From the NCBI RefSeq assembly GCF_018614055.1, contig NZ_JAGGPB010000039.1, positions 62,001 through 126,000 on the forward strand: 64,000 nt of DNA, in the 5' to 3' direction. This DNA comes from Streptomyces sp. ISL-98. GTDB lineage: Bacteria; Actinomycetota; Actinomycetes; Streptomycetales; Streptomycetaceae. This document shows positions 22,965-31,459 of this stretch, in pieces. Under the pieces are notes generated by a model, which worked only from the letters and a program-made list of their open reading frames with translations, did not search any database and had not been told where the DNA came from. Position 1 is the first letter of the stretch, and the number at the start of each line of letters is the position of its first letter. The position numbers and the translations under genes were made by a program.

Positions 22965-24536
22965 TCAGGCCCGGTCGCGCACCGCCACTATGCCGTTGAA
23001 GACGCCGACATAGGCCGTGCCGTCCGGGCCGATGGTGACCGGCGCCCAGTTGTTGTCGTACGCCGGTCCTGTGCCGGTGAGTTGCTTCCAGCGCATCTTG
23101 CCCGTACGGAAGTCGACGGCCGTCAGGTACCAGGCGTCGATGCCGAGCCAGTTCGGTCGCTTGGCGTAGAAGTAGAGCAGGCCGTTCGCGGTGGAGAGCT
23201 TGGGGACGGTGGACGGCGACCGTACGTCGCTCTCCCAGACGGTGTCGCAGCCGCTGCCGTCCTCGCGTACGTCGATGCGTGTCGCGCCGCCCGTTACGCT
23301 GCGGCCGAAGAGCAGGGAGCTCGGGTTCTCGTAGCCGTAGTTGTTCTCCACTACGAGGCTGTTGCCCCAGCTGATGAGGGAGTTGTCGGTGGTGGACTTT
23401 CCGGCGGCGAAGACCGGCACCTTGCAGACGAGCCGTTCATCCGCCGGTATGTCTCTTCCGCGCCGGTAGACGAGGACATTCATCCGGTCGTCGGCGTTGT
23501 CGGTGATCGCCACATAGCCGTCACCGAAGAGGTCGGGCGTGGTGCCCGAACCCTGGTTGACCGAGCCGGGTTTGGTGCCCGTGCCCCGGTCGTACGTCTG
23601 GCGCCACTGCGCGCGCGGCGTGCCGTCGGGGTCCGCGCGGAAGCTGTAGAGGGCGTGGTCGGAGACGATCGAGACGCCGTCCTCGGCGACCGAGAAGGAG
23701 TTCTGGATCTCCTCCCCCGCCAGGCGGATGGAACGGATCCGGGACGTCTCCGGGTCGACTGTGCCTACGCGGCCGAGCCTGGTCACCCACCAGATACGCC
23801 CCTGCCAGTCGGGCATCACGGACGTCACGGGGTCGCACTTACCGCTCGGTAAGAGGTTCGTCCAGGTCACGCAGTCGTGCGGGACGTGTGCCGTGAGGTC
23901 CCAGTCGTCCTCGACGACGAAGTCCCACTTGCCGTCGGCCGCCTGCCGGTGCGCGATGCGCCGAACGTGCTGGCGCGAGTCGGCGAGCACCACCCGGTCC
24001 TGGTCGTCGAGGTAGAAGTACGCACCGCCGGAGGTGTCCTTGAAGATCTTCCCGAAGTCGAGGCGCGTGATGGCCTCTACGGTCGACGAGCGCTGCGGGA
24101 GCTTGTACTCGGCGAGGGTGGCGAGCGTACGCGGGTCGAGCAGCTTGAGTCTGAAGCCCTGGATGGTTCCGCAGACGGTGATCAGGCGGCCCGCCGCGTC
24201 GAACGTCGCGGTCGCGCACTCACCGCCCACTGCCGCCATCTTCTCGCTGGTGACCTGCGGGTCGCGCCCGAGGGGGCCCGAGTAGGGGTGGGTGCCACTG
24301 CCCGTCGCGTCCGCGTGCATTCCGCTGCGGCCGTTGGGGGCCAGGAAGGGGTGCTGGGGCGGGGCGTCGCCGGGGACCGGTTGCGCGGTCGCCGGTTCGC
24401 CTTCGTACGAGCTGACCAGCCGGTGGCCCGGCGTCCTGGGGATTCCCTCCGCCCGCGCGGCAGTCGTCGGCATGGCAGTGGGCACGACGAGGGTGAGGGC
24501 GAGGGCCAGCGCGCGGGCATACGCTCTGCGGGACAT
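22965..24536 (-). CDS. Secreted beta-propeller-like protein of unknown function
   Basis: A 523-residue exported protein. The signal peptide is clear (YARALALALTLVVPTAMPTT AARA). The rest shows repeated short blocks typical of PQQ/NHL-type propellers: YFYLDDQDRVVLADSRQ, GRIWWVTRLGRVGTVDPET, YVAITDNADDRMNVLVYRRG, and near the end DFRTGKMRWKQLTGTGPAYD followed by IGPDGTAYVGVFNGIVAVRD. The last block is a PQQ-repeat signature. Several cysteine pairs (VPHDCVTW and SGKCDPV) suit a secreted fold. No catalytic residues are recognised. AAGGAG precedes the ATG. It is single, with no operon partner. Confidence 0.75.
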   Translation of the reverse strand: MSRRAYARALALALTLVVPTAMPTTAARAEGIPRTPGHRLVSSYEGEPATAQPVPGDAPPQHPFLAPNGRSGMHADATGSGTHPYSGPLGRDPQVTSEKMAAVGGECATATFDAAGRLITVCGTIQGFRLKLLDPRTLATLAEYKLPQRSSTVEAITRLDFGKIFKDTSGGAYFYLDDQDRVVLADSRQHVRRIAHRQAADGKWDFVVEDDWDLTAHVPHDCVTWTNLLPSGKCDPVTSVMPDWQGRIWWVTRLGRVGTVDPETSRIRSIRLAGEEIQNSFSVAEDGVSIVSDHALYSFRADPDGTPRAQWRQTYDRGTGTKPGSVNQGSGTTPDLFGDGYVAITDNADDRMNVLVYRRGRDIPADERLVCKVPVFAAGKSTTDNSLISWGNSLVVENNYGYENPSSLLFGRSVTGGATRIDVREDGSGCDTVWESDVRSPSTVPKLSTANGLLYFYAKRPNWLGIDAWYLTAVDFRTGKMRWKQLTGTGPAYDNNWAPVTIGPDGTAYVGVFNGIVAVRDRA

Positions 24537-24683
24537 CGGGCTCCTTGGGTGGGGCGGAGTCGCGCCGCCGCCCGACGCTAGAGCCGAGCCCTTGAAGTGT
24601 CCATGGTGATGCCACGTGCTTCATGAGCGTGTAATCGTCGTGCAATGCGGGGCCGTCCGACCCGGATCGAGGGCCGTGGGTCG

Positions 24684-26006
24684 TCAGGTCTGGCCCGCCA
24701 TCCCCAGCAGCCACGCGAACCAGACGGCCGCGGCCATCAGATTCAGGAACACACCCCAACCGGCCATGCCGTGCCTGCAACCGGGCCCGCAGCCCGGGTG
24801 CGAGAGGGCACGGGCCGAGCAGATCAGACCCACCAGAGCGGCGACGGCGGAGGTCAGAGCGAGGGCCGCGACGGGAGGTCTGGAGACCCCCTCCTCCACC
24901 AGGTGATAGAGGAGGGAGAACAGCGGGATGCCGGCCAGCCCGGCCCAGAAGCCGAAGCGGGAAGCCGTCCGGCTGTACGGAACGTACGGCTCGTCCAGCG
25001 GCTCGGGTATCAGGTGCGGTGAGCCCGCCGCGCGGGCCCGTTGGGCCACCGGAGGAGGTGGCAGTGGCGACGACCGTACGGGCCGGGGCGGTTCCGCAAC
25101 TCGGGCGGCGCCCCTGCGGCGTACGTCCGCCATCGCCGCGTGTGTCCGCGCCCCGCCACGTTCGAGAATCCGGCCGATGGCCGAGCTCATCAGGTGGGCA
25201 TCCTCGAACCGGTCGCGCGGGTCCTTCGCGAGCGCGCGTGTGATGACGTCCTGTACGGCGCGAGGGACGCGTACGCCCACCTCGGCCAGGGTGGGCGGGG
25301 CCTGCTGGAGCTGCCTGGCCAGCAGAGTCTGTACGGGGGCGTCACCGAAGGGGGTGCGCCCGCTGAGGAGTTCGAAGAGGACGATGCCGACGGCGTACAC
25401 ATCCGTACGCCCGTCCGTCGCCTCGCCGACCACCTGCTCCGGCGCCATGTACGGCGGCGAACCGACGAAGCGCCCTTCGGCGGTCAGATTCGGCGAGCCC
25501 TCGGCCGCCCACGCGATCCCGAAGTCCAGGACCTTGCACCAACCGCTCGACGTGATCATCACGTTGGCCGGTTTCACGTCCCTGTGCACGATCCCCTGCG
25601 CGTGGCTGGCCCCCAGCCCCTCCAGGATGTCGACGGCGCAGCGCAGTGCGTCCTCGGTGGGCAGCGGGCCCCGGGCGAGCCGGTCGAGCAGGGACTCGCC
25701 CTCGACGTACTCCATGACGAGATACAGCAACGACTCCTGGGTGCCTGGGACGTGGTGTTCGCCGATGTCGTGCACGGACACCACGTGGGGATGGTTGAGC
25801 CCGGCGACGAGCCTGGCCTCCCGCCGGAACCGCTGCCGGAACGCCGGGTCCCGGGCCAGCTCGGGCCGCATGACCTTGACCGCGACCGTCCTGCCCAGGG
25901 CGTCGTCGAGCGCGCGGTAGACCGTGGCCATGCCGCCGGAACCCAGCGCGGCCTGCAAACGGTATCGGCCGGCGCCCAGTTCGGCGCCTTCGCCCAGGTC
26001 GTACAA
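24684..26006 (-). CDS. Membrane-anchored Ser/Thr protein kinase (PknB-like)
   Basis: A 440-residue Hanks-type kinase starting at TTG 26006 behind GGGAGGGG. Kinase subdomains are complete: glycine loop LGSGGMATVY (21-30), Lys44, catalytic HRDVKPANV (Asp143), DFG at 161-163, and GSPPYMAPEQVVGEATDGRTDVYAVG. After a Pro/Arg-rich juxtamembrane region come three hydrophobic segments (FGFWAGLAGIPLFSLLYHLV, ALALTSAVAALVGLICSA, GVFLNLMAAAVWFAWLLGMA). The C-terminal part is therefore membrane-embedded rather than a single TM with PASTA repeats, and no extracellular sensor domain exists. Targets are unknown. Confidence 0.9.
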   Translation of the reverse strand: MYDLGEGAELGAGRYRLQAALGSGGMATVYRALDDALGRTVAVKVMRPELARDPAFRQRFRREARLVAGLNHPHVVSVHDIGEHHVPGTQESLLYLVMEYVEGESLLDRLARGPLPTEDALRCAVDILEGLGASHAQGIVHRDVKPANVMITSSGWCKVLDFGIAWAAEGSPNLTAEGRFVGSPPYMAPEQVVGEATDGRTDVYAVGIVLFELLSGRTPFGDAPVQTLLARQLQQAPPTLAEVGVRVPRAVQDVITRALAKDPRDRFEDAHLMSSAIGRILERGGARTHAAMADVRRRGAARVAEPPRPVRSSPLPPPPVAQRARAAGSPHLIPEPLDEPYVPYSRTASRFGFWAGLAGIPLFSLLYHLVEEGVSRPPVAALALTSAVAALVGLICSARALSHPGCGPGCRHGMAGWGVFLNLMAAAVWFAWLLGMAGQT

Positions 26007-26098
26007 CGGCGTCCCCTCCCCGCGTATCCCCCGTGATCGCTGTTCGCCGAATCGTAGGAGAAGGCCCGCCGCGTGTCTGCCCCCATCACTTCACCGGG

Positions 26099-26293
26099 TC
26101 AGGGCTTGAGGCCTGCGACGACATCGGCGGTGGCGGCGATGCCGTTCTGGATGGTCGGGCCCATGCTCGTACCCGCCAGGAAGAAGCCGAGCAGGGCACA
26201 GACCAGCGCGTGTGACAGCTTCAGTCCCCCACTGCGCAGGAAGATAACCGCGAGGATGAGCAGGAGCAGCACCAGTGAGATCGAAATGGCCAT
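26099..26293 (-). CDS. Small hydrophobic membrane protein
   Basis: A 64-residue protein with two membrane helices (ISISLVLLLLILAVIFLRS and LVCALLGFFLAGTSMG). ATG 26293 has an excellent GGAGGAGG six bases upstream. It resembles small conserved streptomycete membrane proteins without known function. It lies between the kinase and the phosphodiesterase gene on the same strand. Confidence 0.7.
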   Translation of the reverse strand: MAISISLVLLLLILAVIFLRSGGLKLSHALVCALLGFFLAGTSMGPTIQNGIAATADVVAGLKP

Positions 26294-26410
26294 GGTCAAC
26301 CTCCTCCGCCGCGCCTGAATTGCGGCATTCGGCCGCCAGTGTGGCGTAACGAAGGGGCCATCCGGGCGGAAAGCGTGTCCGCCGTACGGGTGTTGACTGC
26401 CTGTAGTTCC

Positions 26411-26440
26411 CGCTACGCGTCGTATCCGCTACGCGTCGTA
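26411..26440. repeat. Two 14-base direct repeats CGCTACGCGTCGTA
   Basis: Exact copies at 26411-26424 and 26427-26440, separated by two bases. The second spans the stop codon of the phosphodiesterase-like gene. A small local duplication. Confidence 0.9.
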
Positions 26441-27292
26441 GGTGCGGAGAAAGCGCTCAAGGCCGGCGAGGTCGTCGGTGTTGATGTGGTCCACGCCCGC
26501 GGCGAGCAGCTCGGCCCAGACGGCGTCGCGCGAAGGCCCCGCCAGGTCGGGAGTGGCCCAGAAGCGGACACGTTGGCCGTGCTTGTGGGCGGCGGAGACG
26601 ATGGCGTGCAGTTCTGCCCGCTCGGCTGCCGGGAAGGGGCCGGTGCCGAGCCAGCTGAAGCTCTGCGTCCAGTTGCTGCTGATGAGCGGGACGAAAGAGG
26701 CGGGGGCCGCCGTGCCGAGGTCGTCGAGGCGCCCGTCGTAGAACGCGTACCGGACGCGCTGCGCCTCCATCGGGGCGCGGGCGGCGCGGTCGCCGGAGAT
26801 GACGGGGATCACCGCGCCGGGGCGTACGTGGCCGTGGGCGTACGTACTGAGCATGCGGCGGTAGCGGCGCAGTTGGCGGTGGAGTTCGAGGTAGGTTTCG
26901 GCGCCCTCGTTCTTGATGTCGATGAGCAGCTGTACGGGGCGGCGGTAACCGGCGTATACGGTGCCGTGATTTGCCCTGATCCTGGCCATAAGGGGGGCCA
27001 GATAGAGCGATTCGAGCGTGCGGGCGGGGTCGAGGTCGACCGGATCGTGGGCGACGAGGAGCTGCCCGTCGACGAGGTAGATGTCGGCCTCCACGCTGGT
27101 GAAGCCGTGGGAGAGGGCGTCGAGCAGGGGCCGTTCGTGCTCGTAGTCGTTGTGGGCATGGGCGCGGCGCAGGGGCTTCGGGCCGGGCTTCCTCTCGGCT
27201 GCCTGGGCGAACGCGGGTACGGCGACGGCTCCCGCAAGGGCGGCTGCGAAGGTGGTGACGACTCTGCGGCGGGTGGGCGCGGGGACGGCCAT
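26429..27292 (-). CDS. Secreted glycerophosphodiester phosphodiesterase-like protein
   Basis: A 287-residue exported protein of the PLC-like phosphodiesterase superfamily. The N-terminus has a twin-arginine-like signal (TRRRVVTTFAAALAGAVAVP AFAQA). The mature part starts with RRAHAHNDYEHERPLLDALS and SVEADIYLVDGQLLVAHDP, which supply the His/Glu/Asp/His active-site set. LLIDIKNEGAETY and the C-terminal FWATPDL complete the barrel. The order is that of the AIM6/PI-PLC-like branch rather than classical GDPD. Phosphodiester cleavage outside the cell is predicted; the substrate is unknown. Confidence 0.8.
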   Translation of the reverse strand: MAVPAPTRRRVVTTFAAALAGAVAVPAFAQAAERKPGPKPLRRAHAHNDYEHERPLLDALSHGFTSVEADIYLVDGQLLVAHDPVDLDPARTLESLYLAPLMARIRANHGTVYAGYRRPVQLLIDIKNEGAETYLELHRQLRRYRRMLSTYAHGHVRPGAVIPVISGDRAARAPMEAQRVRYAFYDGRLDDLGTAAPASFVPLISSNWTQSFSWLGTGPFPAAERAELHAIVSAAHKHGQRVRFWATPDLAGPSRDAVWAELLAAGVDHINTDDLAGLERFLRTYDA

Positions 27293-27430
27293 GTGCGGTG
27301 CCTCCGGAGCGTACGGGGGGCGGTTCAGGACTCCGGCGAGTATCCGCTCCGTACGGGCTCAATGGGCAGGCCCCTGACAAGAGTTCGGCCATCTGTTGCC
27401 CCGGGTTCAAGCTACTACGCACTGACACGC

Positions 27431-28090
27431 TCAGGCTGCGGCGACGTCCTCCCACCGGAGTGTGCGGTCGCACCAGCGCTCCAGGAGCACGCGGTCGTGG
27501 CCGACGGCCAGCAGGCCGGCGCCACGCTCGCGCCGGTACGCCTCGACCACCGCGATCAGCGCGGCCGTCGTCGACGCGTCCAGCATCGCGGTCATCTCGT
27601 CGCAGACGAGCCAGCGCGGGCGCAGCACCAGTGCGCGGGCCAGGCAGGCGCGTTGCAGCTGACCGTCGCTGACTTCGTGCGGGCGACGGCCCAGCAGTTC
27701 GTCGCCGAGGCCGACCGTTGCGGCCAACTCCCCGACTCTCTCTGCCGCTTCGTTACGCCGCCCTGTAGCGCGCAGTGGTTCCGCGATCAGGTCGCGCAGC
27801 CGCAGCCGGGGGTCGGCAGACATCCTTGGCTGCTGGAAGACGACACCGACGGCGGTGCGCTGTTCGCGCGGGGCGCGGTGGCGCCACCCCGTGACGGTGC
27901 GGCCGTCAAGGGTGACGGTGCCCGCGTCGGGCCGGTGCAGCAGGGCGGCGACCCTGGCGAGCGTCGATTTGCCGCAGCCGCTCGGCCCGAGCAGGCCGAC
28001 GGCCTCGCCCGGCTCGACGGTCAGCTGTGCGTCCCGCACGACCGGAGCCCCTCGCTCGTAACCGGCGGTGATCGCATCGAGCTCAAGCAC
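27431..28090 (-). CDS. nikE: ABC transporter ATP-binding protein (NikE-like)
   Basis: A 219-residue ATPase. GTG 28090 lies behind GAGGAGC and overlaps the upstream ATPase gene. Walker A is GPSGCGKST, Q loop VFQQPRM, Walker B RWLVCDEMTAMLD, H loop GHDR. The signature reads EVSDGQLQR instead of LSGGQ, a variant seen in some nickel/peptide systems. It is the last of five genes of the operon. With a lipoprotein, two permeases and a first ATPase, it forms a NikABCDE-type importer. The Nur-like box before the operon supports nickel as the substrate. Confidence 0.82.
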   Translation of the reverse strand: MLELDAITAGYERGAPVVRDAQLTVEPGEAVGLLGPSGCGKSTLARVAALLHRPDAGTVTLDGRTVTGWRHRAPREQRTAVGVVFQQPRMSADPRLRLRDLIAEPLRATGRRNEAAERVGELAATVGLGDELLGRRPHEVSDGQLQRACLARALVLRPRWLVCDEMTAMLDASTTAALIAVVEAYRRERGAGLLAVGHDRVLLERWCDRTLRWEDVAAA

Positions 28091-29603
28091 GGGCACGCTC
28101 CTCGGCCGGCGGGTGGTGGCAGGCGATGCCGTCCGCGAAGTCCGGCTGTACGGCGCATGCTTCGGAGGCGTACGTACAGCGGGCGGCGAACGCGCATCCG
28201 GCGGGCAGGTCGCCGAGCTCGGGCGGCATACCCGGGATCGGCGTGAAGGAACGCTCGGGCAGGGCGTCCAGCAACCCCCGGGCGTAGGGATGCAGGGGCC
28301 CGGGAGCACCGAAAAAGCTTGCTGCGTCGGCGAGTTCGACGATCCGCCCGGCGTACATGACGGCGACGCGGTCGGCGATGCGCTCGGCTGCCGCGAGGTC
28401 GTGGGTGATCATCAGGAGTGCGTGTCCGTCGTCGACGTGGCGGCGGAGCTCGTCGACGGTCCGGTCGACGAGGTCCCGGTCGAGGCCGGTGGTCGGCTCG
28501 TCGGCGAGCAGCAGCGGTGCGTCCCCGACGAGCGCGAGGGCGGTCGCGGCGCGCTGCGCGAGCCCGCCGGACAGCTCGTGCGGGTAGCGGTCGAGGTGGT
28601 CCACTGGAAACGCGGCCCGCCCGGCCGCCTCCCGCGCCGCCTTGCGCAGGTTTCGCCTGCGCGTCCCGGTGAGCTCGCGAAGCGTCTCTTCGAGCTGCGC
28701 CCCGACGGTTCGTACGGGCGTGAGGTGCGCGGCGGGACTCTGCGGTACGAGCCCGATACGACGCCCCCGCACGGTGCGCGCGAGGGTGCGTTCGTCGGCG
28801 GTGAGGAGGTCCAGGTCTACGCCGCCGAGGCGCGCGGATCCTGCGGTCTGCGCGTTGCCGGGGAGAAGCCCGAGCAGCGCAGAGGCAAGCACGGACTTGC
28901 CGCACCCGCTCTCACCGACGAGGGCGAGACACTCCCCGGCCGCGAGATCGAAGCTCACACCGGCAACGGCGGCGATATGCGCGCCGCCCCGCATCCGAAA
29001 ACGCACGGAAAGCCCGCGCACGGCCAGGACAGGTCCCCCAACGGCTGCACCACGACAGACACCGCCGACAGCCGACGCAGACGGGTCCGCCGCGCCGCTG
29101 GTCGCGTTCGCCCCGTCCTCCGCGCCGCCCGGCTCCGCGGAATCTCCCCCGGCACCGTGCAGACCCGCAACCGGCGCCGACGCGAAGCCCCCGTCGACGG
29201 CCTGCGGCACGACGACCACCCTGCTGGCAGCCGACTCACAATCGCCAGCAGCCGGCGCCTTCGCCGAGCCGCCTGCCACTCCCCTGGGCGCGCTCGCGCC
29301 GCTGCTTGCGCCCGGCTCCGCCGAAACGGCCCCAGCACCACGCAGACCGGCAACCGGCGCCGACGCGAAGCCCCCGCTCACGATCCGCGGCACGACGATC
29401 GCGCCGCCACCAGCCGACTCAGGTTCGCCAACAGCCAGCGCCTTCGGCGGTGTCGCCGTGCCGCGCTGCGGCGGCGCCGCGGCCTCGCCGGGGCGGGCCG
29501 TGGCTGCAGGTCGTGGGGCATCGGCGGTCGCGTCGTCTCGCTGCGCGCTCTCCGCCGGGGCCGGGGCCTGGTCCCGGGGGGACGTGTTGTGTCGGGTACT
29601 CAC
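28083..29603 (-). CDS. nikD: ABC transporter ATP-binding protein (NikD-like) with repeated N-terminal extension
   Basis: The ATPase core starts near residue 191 (PVLAVRGLSVRF), has Walker A GESGCGKS, signature ELSGGLAQR, Walker B LLLADEPTTGLD, H loop ITHD, and the oligopeptide-type C-terminal CAFAARCTYASEAC cluster. The frame is open back to GTG 29603, which overlaps the permease stop (GTGA). This gives a 506-residue protein with about 190 extra Ala/Pro/Gly-rich residues. Residues 54-175 are two 61-residue repeats. No good start lies closer to the core than an internal GTG inside its first strand, so the extension is probably translated. It has no counterpart in normal NikD proteins (about 260-330 residues). 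Confidence 0.78.
   Translation of the reverse strand: MSTRHNTSPRDQAPAPAESAQRDDATADAPRPAATARPGEAAAPPQRGTATPPKALAVGEPESAGGGAIVVPRIVSGGFASAPVAGLRGAGAVSAEPGASSGASAPRGVAGGSAKAPAAGDCESAASRVVVVPQAVDGGFASAPVAGLHGAGGDSAEPGGAEDGANATSGAADPSASAVGGVCRGAAVGGPVLAVRGLSVRFRMRGGAHIAAVAGVSFDLAAGECLALVGESGCGKSVLASALLGLLPGNAQTAGSARLGGVDLDLLTADERTLARTVRGRRIGLVPQSPAAHLTPVRTVGAQLEETLRELTGTRRRNLRKAAREAAGRAAFPVDHLDRYPHELSGGLAQRAATALALVGDAPLLLADEPTTGLDRDLVDRTVDELRRHVDDGHALLMITHDLAAAERIADRVAVMYAGRIVELADAASFFGAPGPLHPYARGLLDALPERSFTPIPGMPPELGDLPAGCAFAARCTYASEACAVQPDFADGIACHHPPAEERARA
29079..29444 (-). repeat. Two 183-base in-frame repeats in the NikD-like N-terminal extension
   Basis: The period is 183 bases, or 61 codons. 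A 27-base stretch is identical at 29167-29193 and 29350-29376. At protein level, GGFASAPVAGLRGAG and GGFASAPVAGLHGAG align exactly 61 residues apart, as do KALAVGEPES and KAPAAGDCES. The duplication kept the frame. Confidence 0.9.
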
Positions 29604-30469
29604 AGCATCAGCTCCGATCGGCGGCGGGGGTTCAGTCGTTCCCGCCAGGCTCCGGCCAGGCCTGCGATCGCCAGGGTCGGGATGATCAGGAGCAGGCCGG
29701 GGAAGAGCGTCGGCCACCAGTCGCCCGCCAGCAGCGAACCGCGTGCCGACTGGACCAGGTTGCCGAGGCTCGCCTGGTGCGTCGGCAGGCCGAGGCCCAG
29801 GAAGGACAGCGCCGACTCGTGCCACATCGCGTGCGGAATCATCAGCACCGCCGCAAGGCCCGCCTGCGGCAATACGCCCGGCAGCAGGTGACGGACAGTC
29901 ACCCGCCACCGCGACGCGCCCCCGGACACCGCCGCGTCGATGTACGGACGCGAGCGCAGCGACAGGACTTCCGAGCGGACGATACGGGCCGTAGACAGCC
30001 AGTGGGTGAGGGCCACCGACACGATCACCGGCCACACCCCCGGTCGGAACATCGCGACGATGAAGATGCCGAGCAGCAGGTGCGGGACGGACGAGAAGGT
30101 GTCGACCAGCCGCATCACCACCCGGTCCGTCCAGCCGCCGAACGCGGCTGCCGCCGCGCCGACCGCCGTTCCGATGAAGGTGGCGGCCAGCGCCGCGACC
30201 AGGCCGACGAGGAGTGAGACGCGCAGTCCGTAGACGCAGCGCAGCAACAGGTCGCGGCCGACGTCGTCCGTCCCGAAGGGGTGGGCCGGGGACGGCGGCT
30301 GGAGCTTCATCGACAAGTCGACGGCCTGCTGGTCGAGGTCGGCCAGTGGCGGTACGACCAGGACCGCCAGGACCACCGCCGCCACGATCAGCGCAGACGT
30401 ACGGACGCGGATCGTGCGGGTCGAGCGGCGGGTGCGGCCGTGGGAGCGCCATGCGGTGGGTTCAGCCAT
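29600..30469 (-). CDS. nikC: ABC transporter permease (NikC/DppC-like)
   Basis: A 289-residue inner-membrane permease with six hydrophobic segments. The family N-terminal block PSPAHPFGTDDVGRDLLLR is at about residues 58-76, and the EAA-type loop ARIVRSEVLSLRSRPYIDAA contacts the ATPase. The usual DppC end, HESALSFLGLGLPTHQASLG NLV, is present. Its start overlaps the upstream permease by eight bases, and its stop overlaps the NikD-like GTG, so the operon is translationally coupled. Confidence 0.85.
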   Translation of the reverse strand: MAEPTAWRSHGRTRRSTRTIRVRTSALIVAAVVLAVLVVPPLADLDQQAVDLSMKLQPPSPAHPFGTDDVGRDLLLRCVYGLRVSLLVGLVAALAATFIGTAVGAAAAAFGGWTDRVVMRLVDTFSSVPHLLLGIFIVAMFRPGVWPVIVSVALTHWLSTARIVRSEVLSLRSRPYIDAAVSGGASRWRVTVRHLLPGVLPQAGLAAVLMIPHAMWHESALSFLGLGLPTHQASLGNLVQSARGSLLAGDWWPTLFPGLLLIIPTLAIAGLAGAWRERLNPRRRSELML

Positions 30470-31427
30470 CGAAGCCCACCCTCGGGTCCGCCAGTCCGTA
30501 CAGCACGTCGGAGAGGAGGTTTCCGGCGAGCACCGCCACCGTGGCCAGCACGGTCAGCGCTGCCAGCAGGGGGAAGTCGACGGCAGTGGCCGCCTGCACC
30601 GTCGCCGCCGCTATGCCCGGCCAGCTGAAGACCGTCTCGACGAGCAGCGCGCCCGTGATGAGTTCGGGCACGCGCGAGCCGACGAGTGTGAGCATCGGCA
30701 GCATTCCGGAGCGCAGGGCGTGGCCGAGCAGGACCGTGCGTTCGCTGAGGCCACGCGATCGCGCCCCGCGCACCGGGTCCTCTTCCAGCGCGTCGGCGAC
30801 GCCTTGGCGGACGTACAGGAAGAACCAGGGAAGTTGGGAGACCCCGAGGACCGCCGCGGGCAGCACCAGGTGCGAGGCGACCTGGCCGAAGGTGACGACG
30901 TCGCTGGCGGTGTCGGTGAGGCCGCCGGCCGGCAGGACGCCCAGCTTCAGGGCGAACAGCCACATGGCCAGCAGGCCCAGCCAGAACGCGGGCGCCGCCT
31001 CCAGGGTGTACGCCGCCGAGCTCGCCGCCCGGTCCAGCCGGCCGCCCTGCCTGCGCGCGGCCAGCACGCCCAGCGTCGTACCGAGCAGGATCGCGACGAC
31101 GAACGCGGCCACGGCCAGGAGGACGGACCAGCCCAGGCGTTCGGCGATGACGTCGGCGACCGGCCGGCGCATCACACCCGAGTCGCCGAGGTCTCCGGTG
31201 ACCGCCGAGGTCAGCCAGTGCCACCAGCGTCCGACGAGCGGCTGGTCCACGCCGAGGTTGGCGCGGAGCTGGTCGAGGTTTTCCTGCGAGGCGGTGAGGC
31301 CCGCGGTGCCCGCGTATGCCTTGACGGGGTCGAAGGGCGAGGCGGCGGCGACGGCGAAGACGCCGAAGGTCACCACCAGCAGGACGGGCACGGCGAACAG
31401 GATCCGCCGCCCCGTCATCCTCGCCAT
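30462..31427 (-). CDS. nikB: ABC transporter permease (NikB/DppB-like)
   Basis: A 321-residue permease starting at ATG 31427 (MARMTGRRILFAVPVLLVVT). Family features are LGVDQPLVGRWWHWLTSAVT, GDLGDSGVMRRPVADVIAER and the EAA-like YVRQGVADALEEDPVRGARS RGLSE. Six membrane segments are apparent. It lies 32 bases behind the binding-protein gene and overlaps the next permease. Confidence 0.85.
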   Translation of the reverse strand: MARMTGRRILFAVPVLLVVTFGVFAVAAASPFDPVKAYAGTAGLTASQENLDQLRANLGVDQPLVGRWWHWLTSAVTGDLGDSGVMRRPVADVIAERLGWSVLLAVAAFVVAILLGTTLGVLAARRQGGRLDRAASSAAYTLEAAPAFWLGLLAMWLFALKLGVLPAGGLTDTASDVVTFGQVASHLVLPAAVLGVSQLPWFFLYVRQGVADALEEDPVRGARSRGLSERTVLLGHALRSGMLPMLTLVGSRVPELITGALLVETVFSWPGIAAATVQAATAVDFPLLAALTVLATVAVLAGNLLSDVLYGLADPRVGFDG

Positions 31428-31459
31428 CGGCCCCCAGGGGAGCTTCCGGCTCGGGTGTG

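Noticed and set aside
26339..28246. 635-residue plus-strand frame across two minus-strand genes
   Set aside because: It spans the phosphodiesterase gene, the gap and the NikE gene, which cannot be one plus-strand gene.
28091..28309. Longer start for the NikE-like ATPase
   Set aside because: It would overlap the upstream ATPase gene by more than 200 bases; GTG 28090 has GAGGAGC and gives the standard N-terminus (VLELDAITAGY).
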